DNA from: Bacteroides caecigallinarum | GTDB lineage: Bacteria > Bacteroidota > Bacteroidia > Bacteroidales > Bacteroidaceae | DNA: 39,453 bases | Direction: 5' to 3' | NCBI RefSeq assembly: GCF_016901995.1 | Contig: NZ_JACJLE010000040.1 | Coordinates: 1-39,453, forward strand | In this document: piece by piece, positions 17,289 through 26,513 of the stretch | How positions within the stretch are numbered: the stretch's first letter is position 1 | Layout of the letters: the number at the start of each line of letters is the position of its first letter | Position numbers and translations under genes: made by a program | The notes under the pieces: generated by a model | What the model saw: only the letters and a program-made list of their open reading frames with translations | What the model was told of the DNA's origin: nothing | Database searches by the model: none

Positions 17289-19238
17289 TTATAGTTCTGT
17301 TTTAAGTTCATCAATTTCCATCAGTGCCGTCTCCCACTCTTCCTCAATCTGGGAAATCTGGTTTTTCAAATCCTGATGCTGTTCATAGAGTTTCATGTCG
17401 GATGCTCCCTCAGGAGTAGCCATCTTTTCTTCCAACTGCGATATTTGAGTTTCTATTTTGGAAATTCTGTCTTCACAGTCGGCAGCCTGTTTTTCCAGTT
17501 TTCTGATTTTCTTGTTCAGTTCCTTTTGGGCTTCGTAAGAAAGCTTACTTTCCGACTGTGCCGGCTGTTGCACTTCTTTTTTCTGCGAAGAAGCTGTAGG
17601 TGACTGCGACAGATGAAGTTCATTCAGACTTTCCATTTTCTTTTTCTGAAGGAAATCGTATATACCTCCGATATGCTCTTTCACTACTCCACCACCAAAC
17701 TCATATACCTTGGTTACAAGTCCATCAAGGAACTCACGGTCGTGGGATACAACAATCACCGTTCCGTCAAACTCTTTGATAGCCTCTTTCAAGACATCTT
17801 TGGAACGCATATCCAAATGGTTGGTAGGCTCGTCCAGGATAAGGAAGTTCACAGGTTCAAGCAGAAGCTTTATCATTGCCAGACGGCTGCGTTCTCCTCC
17901 TGAAAGGACTTTCACCTTCTTTTCTGAAGCCTCACCTCCGAACATGAAAGCCCCAAGAATATCACGTATCTTCAGACGGATATCACCTTTTGCCACACGG
18001 TCTATTGTGTCGAATACTGTTACATTCTCATCGAGGAGCTGCGCCTGATTCTGTGCGAAATATCCTATCTGTACGTTATGTCCTATCACAAGTTTTCCCT
18101 CGTACGGAATCTGATCCATGATACACTTGACTAGTGTAGATTTACCTTCACCGTTCTTTCCTACGAAAGCAACCTTCTCACCTCTGTTTATTGTAAGTGT
18201 GACATCATGGAACACAACGTGCTCACCGTATGCCTTCTTTACATTCTCGCATATCACAGGATAGTTTCCCGAACGGATAGCAGGCGGGAATTTCAGTCGC
18301 AAAGAAGAGGTATCCTCATCGTCTATCTCAATAGGAACAATCTTTTCAAGCTGTTTTATACGGCTCTGCACCTGAACAGCCTTTGTGGCCTTGTATCTGA
18401 AACGTTCGATAAACTCTTCTGTATCCTTTATTTCCTTCTGCTGATTTTCGTATGCACGAAGCTGCTGCTCGCGGCGTTCCTTACGCAACACCACAAACTC
18501 GTCGTACGGAACCTTATAATCATATATATGTCCGCATGATATTTCTATAGTTCTATTCGTAACATTATTGATGAAAGCACGGTCGTGGCTGACAAGTACC
18601 ACAGCTCCAGGACTCATCTTCAGAAAGTTTTCAAGCCACTGGATACTCTCTATGTCAAGATGGTTGGTAGGCTCGTCGAGCAAAAGAACGTCAGGACGAC
18701 GCAACAAGAGTTTTGCAAGTTCAATACGCATTCTCCAGCCACCGCTGAATTCGGATGTAGGTCTGTCAAAATCACTCCTTGAAAATCCCAATCCTGTAAG
18801 CGTACGTTCTATCTCCGCCTTATAGTTTGTTCCGCCCATCATCATGAACCTCTCGTTCTCGTGAGTGAAACGGTCTATCAGTTCGTGATAACTCTCAGAA
18901 TCGTAGTCTGTTCTGTCTGCCAGTTCCTGATTCATTCTGGAGATACTGTCCTGCAATTCAAAAATATGCTCGAAGGCCATTTCAGCCTCAGCCATAACAG
19001 TTCTGGTATCACTCAGTATCATTACCTGAGGCAGATACCCTATAGTAACTCCACGCTGAACCGCCACTACTCCATCAGTAGGTGATTGCAGGCCTGCAAG
19101 AATCTTTAGCATGGTAGATTTACCTGCTCCATTCTTACCGACAAGTGCTATACGGTCCTTCTTATTTATCACGTATGATACATCCTCAAACAGAGGAGTA
19201 ACTCCAAACTCAACTTTTAATCCTTCTACTGAAATCAT
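17289..19238 (-). CDS. ABC-F family ATP-binding protein
   Basis: A 649-residue soluble protein with two ABC ATPase domains and no membrane segments, as in the ABC-F translation-factor family. The first Walker A is GKNGAGKST (34-42) and the second GKNGEGKST (about 360). Each domain has an ABC signature (SGGWRMR, SGGERSR) and a Walker B of the form LDEPTNHLD. A charged helical linker of about 80 residues, the ABC-F P-site tRNA interaction motif, lies between the domains. A C-terminal coiled coil (about 565-649) completes an Uup/YheS-like layout. Family members act on ribosomes; some give antibiotic resistance, but nothing here points to resistance. Its -7 box is TAACTTTG at 19268-19275. Confidence 0.93.
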   Translation of the reverse strand: MISVEGLKVEFGVTPLFEDVSYVINKKDRIALVGKNGAGKSTMLKILAGLQSPTDGVVAVQRGVTIGYLPQVMILSDTRTVMAEAEMAFEHIFELQDSISRMNQELADRTDYDSESYHELIDRFTHENERFMMMGGTNYKAEIERTLTGLGFSRSDFDRPTSEFSGGWRMRIELAKLLLRRPDVLLLDEPTNHLDIESIQWLENFLKMSPGAVVLVSHDRAFINNVTNRTIEISCGHIYDYKVPYDEFVVLRKERREQQLRAYENQQKEIKDTEEFIERFRYKATKAVQVQSRIKQLEKIVPIEIDDEDTSSLRLKFPPAIRSGNYPVICENVKKAYGEHVVFHDVTLTINRGEKVAFVGKNGEGKSTLVKCIMDQIPYEGKLVIGHNVQIGYFAQNQAQLLDENVTVFDTIDRVAKGDIRLKIRDILGAFMFGGEASEKKVKVLSGGERSRLAMIKLLLEPVNFLILDEPTNHLDMRSKDVLKEAIKEFDGTVIVVSHDREFLDGLVTKVYEFGGGVVKEHIGGIYDFLQKKKMESLNELHLSQSPTASSQKKEVQQPAQSESKLSYEAQKELNKKIRKLEKQAADCEDRISKIETQISQLEEKMATPEGASDMKLYEQHQDLKNQISQIEEEWETALMEIDELKTEL

Positions 19239-19267
19239 TCTCTACATATTGATTTACAAAGTGTCGG

Positions 19268-19275
19268 CAAAGTTA
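19268..19275 (-). promoter_or_regulatory. -7 box of the ABC-F/M13 transcription unit
   Basis: TAACTTTG on the minus strand matches TAnnTTTG, 30 bases before the ABC-F ATG. It lies downstream of the candidate small RNA terminator, so the two units appear separate. Confidence 0.55.
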
Positions 19276-19328
19276 GTATTTTTACATTAAATAGGAATTA
19301 TCGGTTAACAAGATTTTATAATGAAAAC

Positions 19329-19412
19329 AAAAAATAAGAGACGCTCTCAATCACAGAGAACGCCTCCCAACTGAAGGATTAAATTTAAGAGAGAGATAGT
19401 AATTAATAATTT
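19329..19412 (-). ncRNA. Candidate small RNA between purA and the ABC-F gene
   Basis: The 369-base gap 19239-19606 has no convincing ORF but holds a self-contained minus-strand unit. A TATATTTG -7 box is at 19420-19427, with a TTTG 18 bases upstream. A hairpin follows (arms 19356-19366 and 19338-19348, 9 of 11 paired), then a T-rich tail at 19329-19337. Transcription from the usual distance would start near 19412 and give an RNA of about 84 bases. The start is approximate and function is unknown. A short leader or degraded gene remains possible. Confidence 0.4.
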
Positions 19413-19419
19413 GTTTCCA

Positions 19420-19449
19420 CAAATATATATCAAAACAAATAATTGCAAA
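19420..19449 (-). promoter_or_regulatory. Promoter of the candidate small RNA
   Basis: On the minus strand TTTG, an 18-base spacer and TATATTTG (19420-19427) fit the Bacteroides consensus except that the spacer is one base short. No protein start follows at a sensible distance. Confidence 0.45.
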
Positions 19450-19545
19450 AATTTAAAGCTTAATTCTTTCAAAATAAAAGTAAATAGATATTATTCACAA
19501 ATATTTATTCAGTAAATAAACACTTTTGCTTACGGAAAAACAAAA

Positions 19546-19582
19546 GCTGCTGATTTTCATTCAAACTATGAAAACCAGCAGC
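19546..19582 (-). terminator. Terminator of the fur-purA unit
   Basis: Arms 19546-19560 and 19568-19582 (GCTGCTGATTTTCAT with ATGAAAACCAGCAGC) pair at 14 of 15 positions around a 7-base loop. TTTTGTTTTT follows on the minus strand, 25 bases after the purA stop. Confidence 0.88.
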
Positions 19583-19606
19583 CCAATATATTATAATCCA
19601 GAAAGA

Positions 19607-20878
19607 TTATTCTTCAGTATATCTTTCAATTGTCTGTGCACGGTCAGGACCTACAGAAACAATCTTGATTGGAGTACCAAGTTGTTCTTCAAGGAATGAG
19701 ATGTAAGCATTGAATTCTTCAGGGAATTCATCTTCGCTAGTCATCTTAGTCATATCAGTCTTCCATCCCGGCATTTCTACGTAAACAGGTTCTACACCTT
19801 CGTTGATATCGAATGGGAAGTAATCTATTTCCTCGCCGTTTACCTTATAAGCAACACAAGCCTTGATTGTTTCGAAACCGTCAAGAACGTCGCTCTTCAT
19901 AAGAATAAGCTTAGTAACACCGTTAATCATGATAGAGTAACGCAAAGCTACAAGGTCAACCCATCCGCAACGGCGTTCACGACCTGTAACAGCTCCGTAT
20001 TCATGACCAAGGTCACGGATTTTCTTTCCTGTTTCATCGAACAACTCAGTTGGGAAAGGACCTGAACCAACACGTGTACAGTAAGCTTTCATGATACCGT
20101 AAACCTCGCCTATTTTGTTAGGGCCAAGACCAAGACCTGTACAAGCACCTGCACAAATAGTGTTTGAAGAAGTTACGAAAGGATAAGAACCGAAGTCAAC
20201 GTCAAGCATTGTTCCCTGAGCACCTTCGCAAAGAACGCTCTTACCTTCTTTAAGAAGATTGTTTATTTCGTGTTCGCTATCTACAAGGTTGAACTGACGG
20301 AGATATTCGATACCTTCCATCCACTGTTTTTCAAGTTCAGTGATATCATATTCATAGTTCAAACTTTTCAAGATCTGTTCGTGACGAGCTTTTGCAGCGG
20401 CGTATTTAGCTTCGAAGTTATTCAATATGTCACCTACACGCAAACCGTTACGGCTGACTTTATCTGTATATGTAGGACCGATACCCTTACCGGTAGTACC
20501 AACTTTTGAAGCTCCCTTTGCTGCTTCGTATGCTGCATCCAGAATACGGTGTGTAGGCAATATAAGATGTGCTTTCTTAGAAATGTGCAAACGTTCCTTC
20601 AAAGGATGTCCGCTTGCCTCAAGAGCCTCGGCCTCTGCCTTGAACAATGCCGGGTCAAGCACTACACCATTACCGATAATATTTACTTTGTCACCCTGGA
20701 AAATTCCTGACGGAATAGAACGGAGAACATATTTCTGTCCTTCGAATTCCAAAGTATGACCTGCGTTAGGACCACCCTGAAAACGCGCAACTACATCATA
20801 ACGTGGAGTCAAAACATCGACAACTTTACCTTTACCTTCGTCGCCCCACTGTAAACCTAACAAGACATCTACTTTCAT
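19607..20878 (-). CDS. purA: Adenylosuccinate synthetase
   Basis: A 423-residue enzyme that joins IMP and aspartate, using GTP, to make adenylosuccinate on the way to AMP. The N-terminal GLQWGDEGKGK contains the phosphate-binding loop and catalytic Asp, and FQGGPNAGHT contains the catalytic His. Further signatures are GIGPTYTDK, CEGAQGTMLDVDFGSYPFVTSSN and RVGSGPFPTEL, ending in VSVGPDRAQTI. Length and motifs are standard. It starts 26 bases after the fur stop on the same strand, so the two are probably cotranscribed. A strong terminator follows. Confidence 0.98.
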   Translation of the reverse strand: MKVDVLLGLQWGDEGKGKVVDVLTPRYDVVARFQGGPNAGHTLEFEGQKYVLRSIPSGIFQGDKVNIIGNGVVLDPALFKAEAEALEASGHPLKERLHISKKAHLILPTHRILDAAYEAAKGASKVGTTGKGIGPTYTDKVSRNGLRVGDILNNFEAKYAAAKARHEQILKSLNYEYDITELEKQWMEGIEYLRQFNLVDSEHEINNLLKEGKSVLCEGAQGTMLDVDFGSYPFVTSSNTICAGACTGLGLGPNKIGEVYGIMKAYCTRVGSGPFPTELFDETGKKIRDLGHEYGAVTGRERRCGWVDLVALRYSIMINGVTKLILMKSDVLDGFETIKACVAYKVNGEEIDYFPFDINEGVEPVYVEMPGWKTDMTKMTSEDEFPEEFNAYISFLEEQLGTPIKIVSVGPDRAQTIERYTEE

Positions 20879-20904
20879 GATTGTTATATTTATTAAAATA
20901 GTTT

Positions 20905-21363
20905 TTATTTATTCTTTTTTCGTTTGGAAACACATTTACTGCACAGTCCGTATATATACAACGAATAATGCGTAGGTTGGAAACCTTTCAATTTACTCTG
21001 AACTACAGCCTGCTTCAGATTTTCGTCTTCAAATTCCGAAACCTTTCCGCAAGAGGTACAAATCATATGATGATGGGTTTCATTATTATACGAACGTTCA
21101 TATTGCGAAGTATTACCGAATTGGTGTTTTATAACCAGACCGGCATCTATCAGAAGAATAATAGTATTATAAAGAGTGGCACGGCTGACACGGAACTTTT
21201 CTTTCTCTTCCATATACTGAAGCAAGGTTTCTATATTGAAATGTCCCTTTATGGAATATATGGAATCAAGTATAGCATAACGCTCGGGCGTCTTACGATG
21301 TCCGTTCTTCTGTAGGTACTCGGTAAGTACCTGTTTTACCGTATCTTTTATCTTGTCTGCCAT
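20905..21363 (-). CDS. Fur family transcriptional regulator
   Basis: A 152-residue metalloregulator. The N-terminal winged helix covers residues 1-85 (KTPERYAILDSIYSIKGHFNIETLLQYM, then RVSRATLYNTIILLIDAGLV as the recognition region). The dimer and metal domain follows: His97-99 in THHHMIC, structural zinc pair Cys102/Cys105, and a second pair Cys141/Cys144 in YGLCSKC. The family includes Fur, PerR and Zur; sequence alone does not say which metal or signal this one uses, so no symbol is given. It has its own -7 box (TAACTTTG, 21384-21391) and precedes purA. The upstream genes are close enough for readthrough. Confidence 0.9.
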   Translation of the reverse strand: MADKIKDTVKQVLTEYLQKNGHRKTPERYAILDSIYSIKGHFNIETLLQYMEEKEKFRVSRATLYNTIILLIDAGLVIKHQFGNTSQYERSYNNETHHHMICTSCGKVSEFEDENLKQAVVQSKLKGFQPTHYSLYIYGLCSKCVSKRKKNK

Positions 21364-21383
21364 TAAAAAATATCTTCAGCCGT

Positions 21384-21391
21384 CAAAGTTA
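21384..21391 (-). promoter_or_regulatory. -7 box of the Fur-family gene
   Basis: TAACTTTG on the minus strand, 20 bases before the ATG in the 52-base gap after the AlkD-like gene. This allows fur-purA to be expressed apart from the genes upstream. Confidence 0.5.
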
Positions 21392-21415
21392 ATATAATTT
21401 ACTCAATCCAAGAAA

Positions 21416-22087
21416 CTATTGACAATATTCTATATCATATTTTATTTCATCGATATAAAGTTTCAGTTCCGGATTGGCTGTTTTGCTTAAAAGGCCCAAC
21501 TGTCTGCCCACCATTTTGGCATTCTCTTTTGACTGTGTGGCAAACTTTTTCAACGCTGTGGCAGCAGCCTTTTTCACCATAGGTTCTCCACCTTCGATTT
21601 CAGTGAATGCCTGATCCAAAAACTCTGCCTCGGCACGTTCGTTCAACTTCATACCCTTCATAAGGAGGCGAGTCATCAGCATATATCCGCAGAACTGGAA
21701 ATAAGTACGTTCGTCGGCGATCCATTTGAACACTACATCCGAAGCATAATCCACATGTTGCAATATATTCATAACGGTATATTCTGCCAATTCAGGATAT
21801 TTCATGTCCTCAATCCATATTTCGGCTATATCCTTATAGAAAGAATCAACCGGCTGCAGAAGTGTAGCCATTATTTTGCACTCACGGATATTCTCTTTCC
21901 ACAAAGCCTGAGCCAGTTCGTGATTTTTTTCATATCCTGCAGCAATTTCCTTGATACGGGAATATTCGATACCGAAATTCAGTTTGTAGTCCATACCCTT
22001 TTCGCGCATACTTTGCGAAATTACGCCATTCATATACAAACGGAACTTCGATTTTATATCTTTTATAATTTCTTGTACGTCGTTCAT
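21416..22087 (-). CDS. DNA alkylation repair (AlkD-like HEAT-repeat) protein
   Basis: A 223-residue, wholly alpha-helical protein. The pattern of paired amphipathic helices (LNFGIEYSRIKEIAAGY, then LAQALWKENIRECKIMATLL, then WIEDMKYPELAEYTVMNIL) fits the AlkD-like DNA alkylation repair family (PF08713). In that family HEAT-like repeats wrap DNA and the enzyme excises bulky or cationic alkylated bases. The ECKIMATLL helix, following an ALW segment, is typical. I cannot confirm the catalytic Asp and Trp positions by eye, so activity is inferred from the family. It begins 9 bases after the DPP III stop and is probably cotranscribed with it. Confidence 0.72.
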   Translation of the reverse strand: MNDVQEIIKDIKSKFRLYMNGVISQSMREKGMDYKLNFGIEYSRIKEIAAGYEKNHELAQALWKENIRECKIMATLLQPVDSFYKDIAEIWIEDMKYPELAEYTVMNILQHVDYASDVVFKWIADERTYFQFCGYMLMTRLLMKGMKLNERAEAEFLDQAFTEIEGGEPMVKKAAATALKKFATQSKENAKMVGRQLGLLSKTANPELKLYIDEIKYDIEYCQ

Positions 22088-22096
22088 GATATAAAT

Positions 22097-24079
22097 TCAA
22101 AGATTAGAATAATCTCGGCTATAACGAAGCATCTGTTCGGCATAACCTTCGCTATAGTCTGTTTTTACGTCTATTATATTATTGTCATCGTCTGTCACAA
22201 CACTATAAACAGGATTTATAAATCCTTTATATGGAGCAAGATTAAGAGACTTGTATCTTTCAAGAACTTCAGAATGCAATTTCTGATTAACTTTTACGGC
22301 ATATTTCTCTACCAGTTCACGTGCCGCCTCATAATCACCTTCGCTCTTTATTCTTTGGATTTCGGCAAGCAATTCGCCAAACAGTAAGCGCAACTTTTCA
22401 TAGTCATTTATGACAACAAATGTTTTTCCATCTTTTACAACCAGCTGCACAACACCATCTCCTGCCCCATGCTCCAAAGCCCATGCAGCAATGAGCTGAC
22501 GGTTACGCATGTGCGATTCTTCAATACAGCATCCCGGCTCTATCCTGACAAGCTGAGTCATCAATCCGTTCATCATATACGAATAATATTCAGCCTTGTA
22601 AGCCTCACTGTCCGGAGTAAGGCCGAGCTCGACCATTTTTGCATCAGGTATGTAATAAAGTCCGAACAAATCAGCACGTGCCTCTTCTATTGTAGCGCCA
22701 TATGCCTTCAAAGCGTCAGGATCAACGCCAGGAAGGAGTTTGCCGGAACCGTGACCGAGACATTCATGCAAGTCTGTATGAAGGTCACCTGTTATATCCG
22801 CATATTTGTCGAGCAGCTGCTTTTCATATTCACTATACACAAACTCATCTCTGAAACCGTTACCTCTGGCAGCCTTGTTATATGCATCAGTAAGATTGCC
22901 GATTGTCACTGACTTGGAACCGTGAACACTGCGAATCCAGTTTGAATTAGGAAGATTGATACCTATAGCACTGGCAGGATAAAGATCGCCCGCAAGTATG
23001 GCAGCCGTAATGACTTTTGCTGATACACCCTTCACTTCAGACTTCTTGAATTGTGAAGATACCGGCGAATGGTCTTCAAACCACTGAGCATTACTACTCA
23101 ACACCTCAGTGCGGTGAGTAGCCTCCATATCTTTAAAGTTTACTATTGACTCCCAGCTGGCTTTCATTCCGAGCGGATCGCCATAGCTTTCTATAAATCC
23201 ATTTACAAAATCGATACGAGATTCTGTATCCTTTAGCCAGCAAATGGAATAATCGTCAAATATTTTCAAATCTCCTGTACGGTAAAATTCTATGAGCAGA
23301 CGTATCACCTCTTTCTGATGTTCATTTTCTGCCACATCCATAGCCTTTTCAAGCCAATAAACAATTTTACGGATGGCATTACCATATTCACCGTCAAGTT
23401 TCCAGACCACTTCGGTAATCTCTCCGTTTTTCTTTTCCAAACGACTGTTCATTCCGTACATGACAGGAGTCTCGTCATCCGGCGATTTCATGGCAGCATA
23501 AAAATCCTCTGCCTCCTGCTGTGTGACACCTACATAATAATTCGAAGCCGATGTCAGCAACAAATCTTCACCATCTGCCTGATTAACACGTTTAGGCATT
23601 ATATCAGGGTCGAAAATTACAGGAAACAATTTATTACATAATCCCACCACAGTCTCTCCTTCGGACAATGGCAATTGAGATTTATCCAATGACATAACAG
23701 CATCACGAAGAAAATCCACAGAAAATCCCGGAATGAATTTGTCTGTGGAATAATGATGATGAATTCCGCTTGAGAACCAAACTCTCTTCAGATACACTTC
23801 GAACGCCAGAAATTCCGAATCCGAACGGTCGCCGTCGTAATGTAAATACACAGCTTCAAGAAGACGGCGTATCTTCATGTTATACTTACCGTTCTGGTCG
23901 AACAAAATATCACGCCCGTTCAAAGCTGATTCAGAGAGATAATAAATAAGTTTCTTCTGATTTAATGTCAAAGATTCGAAACCATGTACTCTATATCGTA
24001 AAATCTGCAGATCGGCAAACTGCTCTACAGAATAATTAAAATTATCTTCAGGCGTTTTCATGATTTTTTCTGTATTCAT
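22097..24079 (-). CDS. Dipeptidyl peptidase III (M49 zinc peptidase)
   Basis: A 660-residue member of peptidase family M49, which removes dipeptides from the N terminus of short peptides. The zinc hexapeptide HECLGH lies at 438-443 and the second motif EEARAD at 465-470, together giving the two His ligands, the catalytic Glu and the Glu ligand. The HECLGH form is, as I recall, also that of the studied Bacteroides thetaiotaomicron enzyme. No signal peptide is seen, so it is probably cytoplasmic. Starts at 24079 and 24061 (six codons later) are both possible; either overlaps the end of the AraC-type gene, which suggests translational coupling. The AlkD-like gene follows after 9 bases. Confidence 0.92.
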   Translation of the reverse strand: MNTEKIMKTPEDNFNYSVEQFADLQILRYRVHGFESLTLNQKKLIYYLSESALNGRDILFDQNGKYNMKIRRLLEAVYLHYDGDRSDSEFLAFEVYLKRVWFSSGIHHHYSTDKFIPGFSVDFLRDAVMSLDKSQLPLSEGETVVGLCNKLFPVIFDPDIMPKRVNQADGEDLLLTSASNYYVGVTQQEAEDFYAAMKSPDDETPVMYGMNSRLEKKNGEITEVVWKLDGEYGNAIRKIVYWLEKAMDVAENEHQKEVIRLLIEFYRTGDLKIFDDYSICWLKDTESRIDFVNGFIESYGDPLGMKASWESIVNFKDMEATHRTEVLSSNAQWFEDHSPVSSQFKKSEVKGVSAKVITAAILAGDLYPASAIGINLPNSNWIRSVHGSKSVTIGNLTDAYNKAARGNGFRDEFVYSEYEKQLLDKYADITGDLHTDLHECLGHGSGKLLPGVDPDALKAYGATIEEARADLFGLYYIPDAKMVELGLTPDSEAYKAEYYSYMMNGLMTQLVRIEPGCCIEESHMRNRQLIAAWALEHGAGDGVVQLVVKDGKTFVVINDYEKLRLLFGELLAEIQRIKSEGDYEAARELVEKYAVKVNQKLHSEVLERYKSLNLAPYKGFINPVYSVVTDDDNNIIDVKTDYSEGYAEQMLRYSRDYSNL

Positions 24080-24512
24080 TAGGAGTAATACCTACAATTC
24101 TGTAGAAAGCTGCATAAAAAGACTGACGGTTTGCAAACCCTGACATCGCACTTATTTCCTCGATGTTCTTTCCGGCATATCTTTTGTCTGAAAGCATACG
24201 TTTTGCATCCCTAATTCTATATTCATTAAGCAGGCACGAAAAATTCATTTTGAACTTGGAATTAACCACAGCTGAAAGATATCTGGTATTAGTCTTCAGT
24301 ATCTTGGCCAGATCGCTGGCTGAGAAGTTAGGCTGCTTGTACTTTTTTTGCGTTACTACCAGCTCATATATCCTGTCGTAAAGTTCGTCTGCCAGTTCTG
24401 TCCTTATAAGATCTCTATAAGGTGCAGACTTTATTTTCTTTTCTCTAAGATTATATGGCATCTTCACCTGTACGTCATTTTCATTATTCATTACTTCATG
24501 ATTATTTTCCAT
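24048..24512 (-). CDS. AraC family regulator (DNA-binding domain only)
   Basis: A 154-residue protein whose last 100 residues are an AraC-type double helix-turn-helix domain: FSASDLAKILKTNTRYLSAVVN is the first helix-turn-helix, and IEEISAMSGFANRQSFYAAFYRIVGITPNEYRK the second with the family signature. The first 50 residues are charged and carry no recognisable ligand or sensor domain. It resembles the output domain of larger Bacteroidales regulators. It lies first in a minus-strand run with the DPP III gene, whose start it overlaps, so it may control that cluster. The target and the signal are unknown. Confidence 0.9.
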   Translation of the reverse strand: MENNHEVMNNENDVQVKMPYNLREKKIKSAPYRDLIRTELADELYDRIYELVVTQKKYKQPNFSASDLAKILKTNTRYLSAVVNSKFKMNFSCLLNEYRIRDAKRMLSDKRYAGKNIEEISAMSGFANRQSFYAAFYRIVGITPNEYRKNHENA

Positions 24513-24626
24513 TTGTGCTGATTTATTTTAGTCCTAGTTCACATTTTTTCAATACAAATTTGTAAGATTTTTTTCAGACTACAAAATATTTGTCAACATT
24601 TTTTCGTATGTATAGACGCTGAATAT

Positions 24627-24634
24627 TATCTTTG
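24627..24634 (+). promoter_or_regulatory. -7 box of recQ
   Basis: TATCTTTG, 24 bases before the ATG at 24659. It overlaps an upstream in-frame TTG at 24632, which therefore cannot be the start codon. No clear -33 TTTG is seen. Confidence 0.6.
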
Positions 24635-24658
24635 CACAAACAAAAACAGACTTATCAA

Positions 24659-26479
24659 ATGCTCGATATTCTCAAAACATATTTCGGATATACAGAGTTC
24701 CGTCCTCAACAGAAAGAAATAATCACAAATATACTAAACAAAAAAGACACCTTGGTTCTTATGCCTACAGGTGGGGGCAAATCCTTATGCTACCAGATTC
24801 CGGCACTTATGATGGAAGGTACAGCCATAGTGGTTTCACCACTGATTTCGCTGATGAAAGACCAGGTGGAAGCATTACAGGCCAACGGCATAGCCGCACG
24901 CGCACTGAACAGCATGAACACTGATACTGACAATACGAATGTACGTATGGAGTGCCTGCAGGGAAAAGTAAAACTGCTATATATATCTCCAGAAAGACTT
25001 ATATCTGAAACAAGCTATCTGCTCAGAGACATTAAGATATCTCTTTTTGCCATAGACGAAGCTCACTGCATTTCGCAATGGGGACATGATTTCCGCCCTG
25101 AATACACACAGCTGGACATACTTAGAAAACAGCTCCCCAGGATTCCGATAGTGGCACTTACTGCCACAGCAGACAAAATTACACGTCAGGACATAGTAAA
25201 ACAGCTGAAAATGAATGAACCGGAAGTGTTCATTTCCTCGTTCGACCGTCCTAACCTGAGTCTTGACGTAAAGAAAGGATATCAGCAGAAAGAAAAAATC
25301 AGAATAATAAAAAGATTCATAGAAAAACATGGCAATGAAAGCGGAATAATATACTGCATGAGCAGAAAGACTACCGAGAAAGTTGCCGAACTTCTTTACG
25401 ACGAAGGTTTCGACACTGCAGTATATCATGCAGGACTGTCGAATTTCGAACGCGAACAGACACAGGATGATTTCATCAACGACCGTGTACAGATAGTGTG
25501 CGCCACCGTTGCTTTCGGAATGGGAATAGACAAGTCGAACGTAAGATGGGTGATACACTACAACCTGCCTAAAAGCATAGAAAGTTTCTATCAGGAAATA
25601 GGACGTGCTGGTAGAGATGGCATGAAGAGCGACACTATGTTGTTCTATTCACTTGGCGACATGATCCAACTTACCAAATTTGCCGAAGAAAGCAACCAGA
25701 AGGAAATAAACATAGAGAAACTTAACCGTATGCAGCAATATGCCGAAGCCGACATCTGCCGAAGAAGAATCCTGTTGAGTTACTTCGGAGAGACAATGGA
25801 ACATGACTGCGGCAATTGCGACGTATGCCGTAATCCTCCTGAAAGATTTGATGGAACTATTATTATACAGAAAGCTCTGAGCGCAATAGCAAGAACCAAC
25901 CAACAGATAGCCACAGGGACTCTTATAGAAATACTACGAGGCAACTTTACACAAGAAATTTCGGAAAAGGGATACGACAAAATAAAGACTTTCGGAGCCG
26001 GAAGGGACATTCCTTCACGCCACTGGCAGAACTATCTGCTACAAATGCTGAACATGGGATACATAGAAATAGCATACAACGAAAACAACCATCTGAAAAT
26101 AACCGAACTGGGAGCCAAGGTTCTGTACGGAAAACAGAATGCGGAACTGGTTGTCATTAAAGAAGATGAATTCTCCAATAAGCAATATAAAAAGAACACT
26201 ATCGTTACATCGCCTGTACAGATTAAGAAAAATGCTTACGGGAATATGGAAAATGAAGACTCCCTGTTCGAGACTCTGCGTCTGTTAAGACTAAAGCTGG
26301 CAGAACAGGAAGCCATTCCTCCATATATTGTAATGTCCGACAGTACGCTGCAATCGCTTTGCGACAAGAAACCCAAAACCCTGGAAGACCTTGACGACAT
26401 TTCAGGATTCAGCGAATATAAAAAGAAGAAATACGGACGTGGTTTTGTAAATGCGATAAAGAAATATTACAACTCATAA
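24659..26479 (+). CDS. recQ: RecQ family ATP-dependent DNA helicase
   Basis: A 606-residue 3'-to-5' DNA helicase for recombination and repair. In order: RecQ motif 0 (FGYTEFRPQQKEII), Walker A PTGGGKS ending at Ser42, DEAH box at 133-136, motif III ALTATAD, then motifs IV to VI with IGRAGRDG. The zinc-binding RQC segment follows (CRRRILLSYFGE...CGNCDVC), and the last 80 residues form an HRDC domain (SLFETLRLLRLKLAEQEAIPPYIVMSD). The domain order and length match RecQ helicases. A longer frame opens at a TTG at 24632, but that codon lies inside the -7 promoter box, so the ATG at 24659 is taken. It is divergent from the AraC-type gene. Confidence 0.96.
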   Translation: MLDILKTYFGYTEFRPQQKEIITNILNKKDTLVLMPTGGGKSLCYQIPALMMEGTAIVVSPLISLMKDQVEALQANGIAARALNSMNTDTDNTNVRMECLQGKVKLLYISPERLISETSYLLRDIKISLFAIDEAHCISQWGHDFRPEYTQLDILRKQLPRIPIVALTATADKITRQDIVKQLKMNEPEVFISSFDRPNLSLDVKKGYQQKEKIRIIKRFIEKHGNESGIIYCMSRKTTEKVAELLYDEGFDTAVYHAGLSNFEREQTQDDFINDRVQIVCATVAFGMGIDKSNVRWVIHYNLPKSIESFYQEIGRAGRDGMKSDTMLFYSLGDMIQLTKFAEESNQKEINIEKLNRMQQYAEADICRRRILLSYFGETMEHDCGNCDVCRNPPERFDGTIIIQKALSAIARTNQQIATGTLIEILRGNFTQEISEKGYDKIKTFGAGRDIPSRHWQNYLLQMLNMGYIEIAYNENNHLKITELGAKVLYGKQNAELVVIKEDEFSNKQYKKNTIVTSPVQIKKNAYGNMENEDSLFETLRLLRLKLAEQEAIPPYIVMSDSTLQSLCDKKPKTLEDLDDISGFSEYKKKKYGRGFVNAIKKYYNS

Positions 26480-26513
26480 AGATATAAATATAGGATAAAA
26501 CACCAAGTATTAC

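Noticed and set aside
24632-24658. TTG start adding nine residues to RecQ
   Set aside because: The TTG is part of the TATCTTTG -7 box, so it is not in the transcript; the ATG at 24659 matches the family start.
24977-25558. Minus-strand ORF of 193 codons inside recQ
   Set aside because: The plus-strand frame carries all RecQ helicase motifs; the antisense product is Tyr/Cys/Phe-rich and unlike any family.
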